Shown piece after piece: positions 34,542 to 45,660 of a DNA stretch of 64,000 bases. Every line of letters starts with the position of its first letter. Position 1 is the first letter of the stretch. Source of the stretch: Eutreptiella sp. 'Long Island Sound 2002' (lineage: Eukaryota > Euglenozoa > Euglenophyceae > Eutreptiales > Eutreptiaceae); contig OZ038389.1 of NCBI GenBank assembly GCA_964036045.1, positions 34,972,444-35,036,443 of the forward strand. Reading direction: 5' to 3'. A program made the position numbers and the translations under genes. Below the pieces are notes generated by a model. It was not told where the DNA came from. It was given only the letters and a program-made list of their open reading frames with translations, and made no database searches.

Positions 34542-35920
34542 GGCGCCGAGTGATATCGTGTTCCCGTTCTCGAGTATCAATGGCTTACTAAACAGGCGCG
34601 TTCTAGGGTAGCAGCTACTTACGAGGCTCAAATAGAAGCGATTACACAACCGGTGCCCTATTGCTTATGGGGGGGGGGGGGCGGATTGAGGGCCCAAACG
34701 CGGGCATATTGGCTATGTAACCTTTGGCGTGTTGGGGCTCCTCGACGTGCGGATGTGAACAAATGTGGCTATACAAGCCCTGGAGCAGGGTACGGTGGGG
34801 GTGGTGGCGGGGTCTCTTGGAAATTTGCCCCCAAAGGAAGTGATTCGCGGAATCCCATTTGCCTGTGACCCGGTGCTGAGATCGGCGCGGGGGCCCTTGT
34901 ATGTGCTTGCCTAGTCGGATCACGGTTTGCGACCGTTGCGTTGGTGTGACGCGTTGTATGGTAGGTCTGAGCCTGTACAACAGTTTGTTGGTTTTTTAAG
35001 TATGTTCTTTGCTTTCCTGCCCCGGCTGCACCGGGCGTTGTTTTGTAGTGTGTTGTTGCTTATGCGGCGCGTGCATATGTTTGTCTTGCGAATGGTCGTC
35101 ACCTGTGAAGGTTTTCGACTCAAGATGGCACCGGATGTCATTTTTGATGTCCTAAAGGATTTTACTTCAGACTCCTGGGATGCTCTGTTGCACCTAACCC
35201 CCCCCCCCCCGAAAGTAAGACCCCGCGCCAAAAGTAAGAACCCCCCCGAAGTAAGACCCGCTTGCAGGCTCAGGACCAGCCGTCCCAAAAGTAAGACCGA
35301 CTTAGTGGCAGATGCACGGCAGCAACACATTTTGGTCCACCACTCATACAATCCACGATCATCCGTCACATATTTACTGAGATTCGAACCACGAGTCGAC
35401 AGGTTTCTCCTTTTCTTTGAAAGACGGCAACCGGATAGGTGCCTCTTCAGTAACATCAGTTGCACGTCGTCTAAAAGCATAAGCCGAGACATTTTCTGTG
35501 TCGGGAAGGGTGAAGTGATAGCAAAGTGGATGAACCCAAAAGTAAGACCCCTGTTGGGACCCAGGACCAGCCGGACTGAAAGTAAGACCCCCGGTCTTAC
35601 TTTCAAGGGGGGGGGGGTTTATGCACATCACCCGTACCTCAGTTGGGGAAGGTGGATCCCGAGTTGGTCGGCCGTGGACAAGTCTTCATGCTTGCCCGGT
35701 TCCCAAAGTGGAGACACAAAAGTGGCTACACAACCCCTTCCAACCTGGGGGCCCACAAGTGGGCAACTAGGCGAAATAACCCCTATCGTCTTTGGTGTCC
35801 CCCAAGTTTGGTCCAAATCGAAAGAGATAAGCCGTATTGTCTTGGGGGCTCACTTGGGGGGGAAATGGGCAAGATAACCCCGGTTGTCTTGGGGTTCACC
35901 AAAGTGTGGAGAACGTGAGA
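34542..35920 (+). repeat. E/F module, copy 3, interrupted by an insertion
   Basis: Collinear with the other E/F copies except for the extra 423 bp at 35197-35619. The 316-codon plus frame at 34927-35877 reads across module, insertion and satellite and is an artefact of that structure. Confidence 0.85.
35197..35619. mobile_element. 423-bp TIR element in a TA target (Tc1/mariner-type MITE candidate)
   Basis: The left end is ACCC... (13 Cs) then GAAAGTAAGACC. The right end, read inward on the other strand, is AACCC... (11 Cs) then TTGAAAGTAAGACC. Both ends abut TA (35195-35196 and 35620-35621). Other copies of the module read CACCTATCCACA at this place, with one TA and no insert. Inside, AAAGTAAGA words recur several times near both ends, and CAGGACCAGCCG is repeated at about 35273 and 35561. 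TA duplication plus TIRs is the signature of Tc1/mariner-superfamily insertion. No intact transposase is present, so it is non-autonomous. The interior has weak coding-like sequence on the minus strand only. Confidence 0.85.
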
Positions 35921-36900
35921 AGTGATAGCATAACCTTGCCCTCTTGGGGAGCGGGGGGGGAGTGAGTGGCTACCAGTGCTATATCCTTTGCCAATCTACA
36001 AGTGAATAAAATGTCTGCCGCGACGGGTATCGCCTAAGTGGAGACATAATTGGATAATCAAAAGTGGCCACGTGGCCCTTGCCGTGTTGGGGACCGACAT
36101 GTGAGTAACCTGGCTAAATACCGACTACCATCTTGGGGTCCCTAAACTAGGAACGAAACCTAAAGTGGGTACAAAGGCCTACCGTCTTGAGGGCCCACTA
36201 GTGGGAAAGTACGCTACATAACATATACTCTTGGGGGTTCCCCTATTGGACACCCAATCAAATGTGGGTCCTTAACCCCTTTCATCTGGGGCGTCCTCGA
36301 AGCGGTGACGGGATGAAAATTGAATACATAAGCCGTGACGCCATGGGTGTTGCCGAAGGGTAAAGGCAATCATGCAAAAGTGGCTACGTAACTTTGCCGT
36401 GTTTGGGAGCCACATGTGGGTGAACTATCCACAGACACCCGTCCACCTCGGGGGTCCCGAAGGTGGAGAGGGAAGCAAAAGAGGGTAAATGACCCTTGCG
36501 TCTTGACAACCCACATGAAGGCAATTTGGCTACATAACCACTGCTGCCTTGCGGGTCAACAAGGTGGACGGGTATGACGGGGGCCCGCATGTGGGCAAAT
36601 GGGCTATATAACCCCTACCACCTTGGGGGTACCGGAAGTGGAGACCGAAACAAAGCTGGCTACATAACACGTTCCCTCTAATGGGGTATATAACTCCTTC
36701 CGTCTCGGGGATCGCCAAAGGGGACATGAAATCAAAAGTAGTTGCATAACTCCTGCCATCTTGGGAGCGCACATGTGGGCCAATGGGCACCACAAGCCCT
36801 TCCGATTGGGGCATCCATGAGGTGGGGACTAAACCAAAAATTGCTACATAACTAGTACGGACTTGGGGTCCGACATGTGGGCAAACTGGCTATATAACTG
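35921..36900 (+). repeat. Satellite array, block 4
   Basis: Collinear with block 2, with small differences; one internal join at about 36566 skips the unit containing GACGAAACAAAAAGGGCCCA seen in the other blocks. Confidence 0.82.
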
Positions 36901-37848
36901 CTGATGTTCTGGTGGTTCCGGAGGTCGAGAAAGGACCAAAAGATGACGTGTTGGAGACCCACGCTTGTGTAATGGACATGCAACCGTGCTCTCGTTTGTG
37001 AAATCCAAATATGCGACCAAGCTTAAACTTGCCTGAGTCTGAGAAATTTGCTCATACGGTTTTCAATGAGAGAACGAGTTGATAAATGACACTAGGAAGA
37101 TTTTCTTTGAACGATTGATAATATTCTTTCGGGGCCGTAGGGGAGTCCATTTTGCCATTTTGCATTTCATAACCACTCCTCTTGCATTGACTCTATTACC
37201 CCCTCCCCTGCGCAAGAGAGCATGCCGCACTGGGTATATACACACTAGGACAATGTGAGTGGGAAAACCTTGCTTTGATGTTTTGCAAGAGATTGGTGGG
37301 ATGGACATTTCACCTGAGGCTAGTGCCCCAAAGTGGAGGGGGGGGGGTGCTTAAAGTACACGATGTATTGCTGGCTCGTGCACAATTTTGTTGGCATTTT
37401 TGTACGGACGCAAGGGTTTTTTTATGAGGTATGCGGGTGGACACCCTTGTGCATATGCACTATTATTACATATGTATGCACGCTTGCCATAACATTCGAG
37501 TTGTCTTACACATAATCCTTCGGCCACATGTGTTTCGTGATTTGAAGGGAGAAATTAGAGGTGGAAAAAAAAAACATTTGAAAGCCTAGCCCATTACAAA
37601 TCAGAGTTTTCGTTTACTTTCCTATTGGACAGACCACGCCGCTCTGCCCACCATGCTTCAAGGCTTAAAGTCGTGTTGTTGTCGCACAAATGTAAGGCAA
37701 GAATGGTGGAGATCAAGAGGAGCTCGGAAATCAAACGGGATGGATGAGGGCAAGATCAATGGCCGGTTGAATAGTTGCTACACTAATGGTGTAAGGCTTC
37801 TACATCCCAGTGGTGCGTTGAAACATGTTGTTTTCATTGCGTTGCGGG
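36901..37848 (+). repeat. Module D, copy 4, truncated
   Basis: Matches copies 1-3 as far as CATGTTGTTTTCATTGCGTT near 37843, then joins directly to the F module at GTCTCTAGTGTGTTGTCGCT. About 1 kb (the rest of D plus most of E) is missing, so this is a deletion derivative. Confidence 0.82.
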
Positions 37849-38290
37849 TCTCTAGTGTGTTGTCGCTTATGCGGCGCATGCGTATGTTTGTCTTGCGAAT
37901 GGTCGTCACCTGTGAAGATTTTCGACTCAAGATGGCACCGGATGTCATTTTTGATGTCCTAAAGGATTTTACTTCAGACTCCTGGGATGTGTTGTTGCAC
38001 CTATCCACAACACCCGTACCTCAGACGGGGAAGGTGGATCTCGAGTTGGTCGGCCGTGGACAAGTCTTCATGCTTGCCCGGTTCCCAAAGTGGAGACACC
38101 AAAGTGGCTACACAACCCCCTCCAACCTGGGGGCCTACAAGTGGGCAACTAGGCGAAATAACCCCCATCGTCTTTTGGTGTCCCCGAAGTTTGGTCCGAA
38201 TCGAAAGAGATAAGCCGTATTGTCTTGGGGGCTCACTTGGGGGGGAAATGGGCAACATAACCCCGGTTGTCTTGGGGTTCACCAAAGTGT
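37849..38290 (+). repeat. F module, copy 4
   Basis: Contains GATGTCATTTTTGATGTCCT, the empty insertion site CACCTATCCACAACACCC at 37999, and the CCCGGTTCCCAAAGTGGAGA transition into satellite A-halves. Confidence 0.8.
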
Positions 38291-39299
38291 GGAGAACGTG
38301 ACAAGTGATAGCATAACCTTGCCCTCTTGGGGAGCGGGGGGGGAGTGAGTGGCTACCAGTGCTGTATCCTTTGCCAACCCACAAGTGGACAAAATGCATG
38401 CCGTCATGGGGTCCACTAAGTGGAGACACAATCACCCAATCAAAAATGGCCACATGGCCATTGCGGTGTTGGGGGCCTACATGTGGGCAAATTGGCTACA
38501 TAGCCCCTACCATCTTGGGGTCCCCGAACTAGGAACGAAACCTAAAGTGAGCACAAACACCTTGCCGTGTTAAGGACCCACAAGTGGTTAACTACGCCAC
38601 AAAACATTTGCTCTCTTGGGGGTTCCCGAAGTGGAGAAGGAATCAAGGGTGTATAATTAACGTTTGCCATTGGGACGTTTCCCGAAGCAAAATATATTAA
38701 AATGGAATACATAAAAGCTGACGTCATGAGCTATGCCGAAGGGGCGAGGCAATCATGCAAAATTGGCTAGGTAACTTTGCCGTGTTTGGGAGCTACATGT
38801 CCGTCAGCTATGCACAGAACCCCTTCCACCTACGGGGTCCGGAAGGTGGAGAGGGAAGCAAAAGAGGGTAAATGACCCTTGCGTCTTGATGGCCCACATG
38901 AAGGCAATTTGGCTATGTAACCCATGCTGCCTTGCGGGTCAACAAGGTGGAGACTAAACAAACAGTGGCAATGTATCCCTTGGTATGATGGGGACCCACA
39001 TGTGGGCAAACAACCTACATAACCCCTACCAGCTTGAGATGTACCGGAAATGGAGACGGAAGCAAAGCTGGCTACGTAACGCGTGCTGGCTGATGGGCTA
39101 TAGAACTCCTTCCGTCTTGGGGGTCCCTAGAGAGGACACGGAATGAAAAGTAGCTGCATAACCCCTGCCATCTTGGGAGCGCACATGTGGGCAAACTCCA
39201 CAAACCCTGCCGCCTTCAGCATCCATGAGGTGGGGAACAAACCAAAAACGGCTACTCCTAGGGTCCCAGATGTGGGCAAACTGGCTGCATAACCATAGG
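38291..39299 (+). repeat. Satellite array, block 5
   Basis: The same satellite, more diverged from blocks 2-4 (for example at 38,380-38,480), with clear A and B halves. No gene. Confidence 0.82.
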
Positions 39300-40470
39300 C
39301 TAGTCCACTCTAACTCTATACCGCTTTTGGGATGCAGAGCACCCGTGTGCATTTTGCGTTGCACTTCTGCCGTATGTCTCATATGAAAGAACTTTTATTA
39401 GAAAGTTGGTACCCTCCCCACTCAGTGTCCCACTGTTAGATATTGTTTGGCTGAGGCACCATAGAGCGATTTTGCATTTCACAACCGCTGCTCTTGCATT
39501 GACTCTAATCCCCCCCCCCTGCGCAAGAGAGAGTGCTTCAGTGGCTATACACACACTTGGCCCATGTGTGTGGAAAAATTCAGCTTCGATTTTTTTTGCA
39601 AGAGATTGTTGGGATGTAGCTTTTTGTTGTGGGTAGTGACCTAAAGTGGGGGGTGGCGGGGGGGTTGCACAATTTTACTTGCATTTTTTCAGGACGCAAG
39701 GGTTCTTCTATTATGTATGTGTGTGTACACCCTTGTCATTACATATGCGTGCATTCATGTTTGGCATAACATTCTATTTGTCTTACATATAATCCTTCCG
39801 CCGCAAGTGTTTTGACTTCGGGATTTGAAGGGAGAAATTAGAGGTGAAGAAGAAAAGAAATTTTTGAATGCCTAGACCATTACAAGTATGTGTTGGTGTT
39901 GTCCTTCCAATTGGATACACCACACTGCGCAAGGCAATGAAAGCAACATGTTTCAAAGCTCCACTGGGTTGTAGAAGCCTTGAGCTATTTTTTAGTGCAG
40001 CAAGTATTCCGCCGCCATTGATCTTGCCTTCATTCATCCCGTTTGATTTTGCAGCTCCCTTGGATCTCCACCATTCCTGTCTTACATTTGTCAGACGGCA
40101 AGAAGACCGGAAGCCTTGAAGCACGGTTGCCGGAGCATTGGCACCCGTTGCATGTGGCGTAGTGGTTGTGGCAAGCGCCCGGTAGCGCAGCCAGAGTGTG
40201 CGCGCAAGCAATCACGGTGATGAAACTCAGGAATACAAATCATAGCTAAATTACCACGGTTGAGTGTCGCAACAGGTGCGGTGAAAGGCACCGTGCCGTA
40301 GCGTCTATTAGGAAAAAGAAGATCGGTTGGTATTTGTCGCTGAGCGATATTGTGTTCGTGCTCTCGGGTATCAATGGCTTACAAAAGACGCGCATTTCTA
40401 GTGTACCAGCTACTTACGAGGCTCAAATAGAAGTGATTACACACCCGTTGCCCTGCTTAGGGGGCCATAA
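39300..40470 (+). repeat. Module D (diverged copy 5) plus start of E
   Basis: Recognisable by CGCTTTTGGGATGCAGAGCA, CATTTTGCATTTCACAACCG, TGCGCAAGAGAGAGTGC, GACGCAAGGGTT and GTTGCATGTGGCGTAGTGG, but with many substitutions and internal rearrangement: the middle part near 39900-40100 is in reverse orientation relative to copies 1-4 (GGCAATGAAAGCAACATGTT ... GGTGATCTCCACC-type order). The E-like start lies at 40335-40460. It is older than copies 1-4. Confidence 0.7.
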
Positions 40471-41584
40471 ATGCGCACGAAGCCAAAAGTGGCTACATAA
40501 TGTGTGCGGACTTGAGGACCCAAAACGGGCATATTGGCTACAAAACCTTTGGCGTGCCGGGGCTCCTCGACATGCGGACGTGAACAAATGTGGCTATACA
40601 AGCCACACTGCGTTGGGACCCACATGTGGGAGATTTCGCTACATAAGATTTTCTATATTGGGGATCCCCGAAGATGGGACCCAGTGCCGACTTGCTACAA
40701 CAGACGTATCCTTTGTGAGCCCACAAGTGGACAAACTGGCAAAACAACAGCTCCACACTCCGAGGTGGAGACATAACAAAAGGTGGCTGCATAAACCATG
40801 CCGTGTTAGCGGCCCACATGTGGGGAAATGGGTAGATCACCCAAACAACGTGGGGGTTCATGGAAGTGGGGACGGAATCAAAAGTCACTACAAAATGGTT
40901 GCCGGTTATCATGGCCAACATGTGGATACATTGGCTGCATAATACTTGCTGTCTTGGGGGTTGCCGCAGTGGACACTCAATCAGAAGTTGGCACATTCCC
41001 CTTTCCTTCCGGGGGGGGGGGGGGCACATGTGGGCAAATTGGCCATAAACCCCTTGCCATATGAGGGGCACCCTGGGTGGAGAAGAGATCAAAAGTGCTT
41101 ACATAATCCTACCGTCTTGGAATTTGCCGAAATATGAACATGAACAAAACCAGATACATAACCTCGGCCATGTTGGGGTCCCACATGTGGGGAAATTGGC
41201 TACATACCCCTACTGTCTTGGGGGCCCCAAAAATAGGCAGGAAACTAGAGGTGGTTACATCACTCATGCCAGCAAATGGGCTCCATAATCACTGACGCAA
41301 TGAAAATTCCGGAAGTGGGGGCAAAAGTGGGCACATAACCCTCGGCCTCCACGTGGACAATTTGGCTACGTAGCACTGGCCAAGTTCAAGGTGGCTAAAT
41401 ACCCTTTGCTAGCAAATTGGCTACGTAACAACTGCCGTGTTGGGATTCCCCCAAGTGGGGAGGAAAACAAAAGTGGCTACGTAACCGCGCCGTCTTGGGT
41501 GCCCCGATGTGCCCAAATTGGTTCCATAATCCCTCCCGTCTTGGACGTCCCCGAAGTGGGGACGGAAACAAAAATGGTCACATT
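40471..41584 (+). repeat. Satellite array, block 6
   Basis: Clear alternating halves; the B-half palindrome is seen near 40619, 40814, 40918, 41026 and 41180. This block is collinear with parts of 20.7-21.6 kb (for example GGATCCCCGAAGATGGGACC and GTTATCATGGCCAACATGTG), showing that block 1 was also duplicated. Confidence 0.85.
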
Positions 41585-42205
41585 AGCGTATTGTGTCTCC
41601 ACTTGGAAGATACACATGAATGCACACATTTTGTCCAATTCTGTGTAGGCAAACCATACAGCACTCGTCGCCACTCATCACTCTTCCCCCAAGAGGGCAA
41701 AGTTATGCTGTCACTTCTCACTTTGTCCATACTTTGATGAACCCCAAGACCACAGGGGCTATGTACCTCATTCCCCCCCATGTCATCCCTCACGACACTA
41801 CGACTTATCTCTTTCGATTCAGACCAAACTTCGGGGACACCAAAAACGACAGGGGTTATTTTGCCCAGTTGCCCACTTGTGGGCCCCCAGGACGGAAGGG
41901 GTTGTGTCGCCATTTTTCAGTATGTCTCCACTTTGGGAAGCCGCCAAACCGGAAGACTTGTATAGCCCATTTGCCGGCTGGGGCTATGCTAACCCCACTT
42001 TGAGGAACTCCAAGATGATAGGTGGTACGTGGCCCATTTGCCCACATGTGTGCCCTCATGACAGCTCGCGTTGTGTAGCCTGTTTTAATCTCGTCTCGTA
42101 GACCCCCTCGATGGGAGGGCTTTTGTAGCCAATTTGCCCACATGTGGCCCGCCAACATGGGACGATATGACCATTTTTGTTTCCGTCCGTGCATGTGCCG
42201 GTGCA
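41585..42205 (-). repeat. Satellite block in inverted orientation
   Basis: Between 41585 and 42205 the satellite reads on the minus strand: GTAGCCAATTTGCCCACATG near 42125 is the reverse complement of the usual B half. The order at 41590-41760 is the reverse complement of the segment at about 38290-38420 (holding AAGTGATAGCATAACCTTGC and the following CTCTTGGGG unit). Flanking blocks on both sides are in plus orientation. Confidence 0.85.
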
Positions 42206-42214
42206 CTCCTCCCG

Positions 42215-43440
42215 TAAGTCTCCTATGGGAGAACTTTTGTCAAAACTTTGGTACCCTCCGCCCTCAATGTCCCAAATTGGGAAGCTGTTTGGCGAAGGCA
42301 CCATAGAGCCATTTTGCATTTCACGGCCACTGCTCTTGGAGTGACTCTATCCCCCCCCCACCCCCGCGCAATCAGGAGAGAGTGACTCAGTGGCTATACA
42401 CACACTAGGCAAATGTGTGTGTGAAAAAATTCAGCTTCGATTTTTTTGCAACAGATCTTTGGGGTGAAGATTTTACCTGGGGGTAGTGCCCCAAAGTGAA
42501 GGGGTGGGGGTGCTCAAAGCATAAGATGTGCTGCTAGCTCGTGCACAATTTTATTTGCAATTTTTAAGGACGCAAGGGTGTTATATTATGTATGTGTGTG
42601 TACACCCTTGTGCACATACATTGTCATCACAAATGCTTGCATTCATGTTTGCAATTACGTTCTACTTCTATAGATATATTCCTTCCGCCATATATGTTTT
42701 AGCTTTGGGATTTGAAGGGACATTTCAGAGGTCGAAAAAAAAGAAATATTCGACTGTTTGGCCCATTAAAAGTCCGTGTTGTTGATTTCTTTCCCATTGG
42801 ATGCACCAAGCTGCTTCCCCCACCATGTTTCAAGGCTTCCAGTCTTCTTGACGCCTCATAAATGTAAAGCAGCATTGGTGGAGATCAAAGGAAGCTCAGA
42901 AGTCAAACGGAATGAATGAAGGCCAGATCAGTGGTCGGTTGAATACTTCCTGCAGCACAAAATAGCTCAAGGCTTCTACAACCCCGTGGAGCGTTGAAAC
43001 ATGTTTCTCCCATTGCCTTGCGCGGTGCCTGCTTGTCTATTTGCGTTTGATTTTCACTCCAATCATCACGTTGTTGTTTTGTTAAATAAATTCTCACATG
43101 AGATGCAGCTTTTTCGTGCGCAAAAAATGATACGTTCTGTTTGTAGCAAGACCAATTAGTAGGAGTCCAAAATCACTATACTGCACTTTGTTATGCACAC
43201 TGTTCGTCAAGGTGAGAATTTCTGTGCTTGATTTTCTGTACATTAGTGGTTGTGCATGACCCTTGGTGTTTGTCGGCCGTTGCATGTGGCGTAGTGGCTG
43301 TGGTAAGGGTTGGGTAGCGCAGCGAGGGTGTGCGTGCGAGCAATCAAAGTGATGAAATTCAAGATTTCAAATCATAGATAAAATACCATAGTTGAGTATC
43401 GTATTAGGTGACGTGAAAGTCAACATGTCCAATTTCTAGC
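42215..43440 (+). repeat. Module D, copy 6 (diverged)
   Basis: Starts near CCCGTAAGTCTCCTATGGGA, shared with copy 5, and continues with CATTTTGCATTTCACGGCCA, GACGCAAGGGTG and GTTGCATGTGGCGTAGTGG to the GATTTCAAATCATAGATAAA block. Returns to satellite at about 43440. Confidence 0.78.
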
Positions 43441-44907
43441 GTTGCGAGACTTGCTAACAAGGGGGCAAATTGGCAATAAAAACACATGCCAACTTGGGGC
43501 CCCCCGCAGTGGAGACATAACATTAGTTGGCTACACAAACCATGGCGTCGTAGGGGCCCACATGTGGGGAAATCGGCTAGACAAACCCGACCATCTTGTG
43601 GATCATGGAAGTGGAGACGGAATCAAAAGTCGCTACAAAAACGTTGAAGATTATTACGGCCCACATGCGGATAAATTGGCTGCATCATACTTGCCTTCTT
43701 GGGGGTTGCCGCAGCGGACACGCCATCAGAAGTCGGTACATTGCCCTTTCGTATTGGGAGGGCACATGTAGGCAAATTGGCCGCATAACCCCGGCCATAT
43801 GAGGGGTACCCAGAGTGGAGAAGGAATCAAAAATGCCTACATGACCCTAGCGTCTTGGGGGTTGCCGAAATGTGGACGAAACCAAAACCAGCTGCATAAC
43901 CCGGGCCGTGTTGAGGGCCCACATGTGGGGAAATTGGCTGCATAACCCCTACCGCCTTGGGGGTCACCAAAGTGGAATTGAAACTAGCGGTGGTTACTTG
44001 ACCCATGCCAGCAAATGTGCTTCATAATTACTGTTGTATTGGAAGCCCCGGAAGTTCCTCACAGTGGGGATACAAAGCAAAGATGCCTACATAGCCCCGG
44101 CCGGCAAATGGGCTATACAAGTCTTGATGTTTGGCAGTGTCCCAAATTGGAGACGGAATGATAAGTGGCTACGCAACCCCTTCCATCTCGGGGACCCACA
44201 AATGAGCAACTGGGCAAAATAACCCCTGTCGTCTTGGGTGTGCATCTGACAGGACCCCCCGAAACGTGGCATTTTCAGGTCTCAAATGACCCCGAAACTT
44301 GGCACTTTTGGCTTCCAAAGGACCCCCCAACTCAGCATTTGTGGGTGCCCAAAGACCCCCGAATTGAGCACCCACAAAAAGAGGATTGGAAGCCACATTT
44401 TTGTGGGCGAACTATCCACAGAACCCCTTCCACCTAGGGGGTCCGGAAGGTGGAGAGGGAAGCAAAAGAGGGCAAATGACCCTTGTGTCTTGATGGCCCA
44501 CATGAAGGCAATTTGGCTACGTAACCCTTGCTGCCTTGCGGGTCAACAAGGTGGAGACAAAACGAAAAGGGATCCCTTGGTATGATGGGAGCCCACATGT
44601 GGGCAAATGGGCTACATAACCCCTACCATCTTGGGGGTACCGGAAGTGGAGACGGAAGCAAAGGTGACTACATAACGCCTGCCGGCTGATGGGCTATAGA
44701 ACTCCTTCGGTCTTGGGGGTCCCCGGAGGGGGCATGAAATGAAAAGTAGCTGCATAACCCCTGCCATCTTGGGAGCGCACATGCGGGTAAATGGGCTCCA
44801 CAAACCCTGCCGCCTTCAGCATCCATGAGGTGGGGATTATCCAAAAAAGAATACATAACTAGTACGGTCTCGGGGCCCCACATGTGGGCAAACCGGCTAC
44901 ATAACCA
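43441..44907 (+). repeat. Satellite array, block 7
   Basis: Alternating halves resembling both block 1 (43.5-44.2 kb) and blocks 2-5 (44.4-44.9 kb). The two parts are separated by the unrelated short tandem repeat at 44249-44395. Confidence 0.82.
44249..44395. repeat. Four-copy 33-39-bp tandem repeat inserted in satellite
   Basis: GACCCCCCGAAACGTGGCAT-type units follow one another four times with decreasing similarity, ending in CACCCACAAAAAGAGG. It interrupts a satellite unit: the sequence on its right resumes at GTGGGCGAACTATCCACAG, which in blocks 2 and 4 is preceded by CACAT. Confidence 0.75.
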
Positions 44908-45220
44908 TTGATATCTTGGTGGTTCCCGAGGTCGAGAAGGGACCAGAAGTGGGATATACCTACATAATCGATGACGTGTTGGAGCCCAAGTTGTGAGCAA
45001 CGGACATTCAACCTTGCTCTTGTTTGTGAAATCCAAAAATCCGACCAAAGTTACACTTGCCTAATTCTGAGAAAATTGCTCATACCGTTTTCACGTAGAG
45101 CAGGAGTGCATAGCTGACACTGGGAACAGTTTTTTGAAAAACCAATAATTTTCTTTCAGGACCATAGGGTAGTTCATTCTAACTCTTTACCGCTTTTGGG
45201 ATGCAGAGCACGCCGCGGTG
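44908..45220 (+). repeat. Module D, partial copy 7
   Basis: Only the first 300 bp of the module (GGTGGTTCCCGAGGTCGAG, GTTTGTGAAATCCAAA, AATTTTCTTTCAGGACC, then CGCTTTTGGGATGCAGAGCA as in copy 5), followed by a return to satellite at about 45221. Confidence 0.75.
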
Positions 45221-45660
45221 CACACGCAATCAGAAGTCGCTACATTGCCCTGTCCTCTTGGGGGGGGGGGGGGGCACATGTAGCCCAATTGGCCACGTAA
45301 CCCCTGCCATATGAGGGGTACCTGGGGTGGAGAAGAGATCAAAAGTGCCTACATAACCCTGCTGTCTTGGGGTTTGCCGAAATTTGACACCATGTAAAGG
45401 GCTAGGCTCACCATTTAAAGGAGTGAGGTAACCATTTAAAGGGTTAGGCTAACCATTTAAAGGCTTGGGCCCACCAAAAAAAAACAAAACTAGCTACATA
45501 ACCTCAGCCATGTTGGGGGCCGACATATGAGGAAACTGGCTACACAACCCCTACCATCTTGGGGTCCTCCAAAGTGGGAAGGAAACTAGAGGTGGTTAGA
45601 TGACGCATGCCCGCAAATGGGCTTCATAATCACTGCCGCATTGCAAGTTCCGGAAGTGGG
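45221..45660 (+). repeat. Satellite array, block 8 and end of the array
   Basis: Last recognisable satellite units, resembling 21.0-21.3 kb; an isolated fragment (GGCTACATGTGGGCAAATTG) also lies at 46860. Interrupted by the short tandem repeat at 45389-45474. Confidence 0.8.
45389..45474. repeat. 21-bp tandem repeat, four copies
   Basis: Units of the form ACCATTTAAAGGGTTAGGCT, with the first copy reading CATGTAAAGGGCTAGGCT. Inserted inside a satellite A half. Confidence 0.85.

Noticed and set aside
35370-35400. tRNA T-arm-like GATTCGAACCACGAG on the minus strand inside the TIR element
   Set aside because: No matching A-box, D-arm or cloverleaf on either side.
34927-35877. 316-codon plus-strand frame
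   Set aside because: It spans the E/F module, a mobile insertion and satellite units; the parts have separate origins.
28009-38213. Repeated 147-186-codon frames in the F module copies as a gene family
   Set aside because: Differences between copies mostly change amino acids and the frames end in satellite sequence, so there is no sign of selection on a protein.
45389-45474. Telomere-like repeat, from GGGTTAGG within the 21-bp units
   Set aside because: The unit is 21 bp with an ATTTAAA core; there is no run of short telomeric repeats.
19780-45660. CRISPR-like array, because of regularly spaced palindromic repeats
   Set aside because: The sequence between palindromes is itself repeated and diverged, not unique spacers; there are no cas genes and the DNA is eukaryotic.
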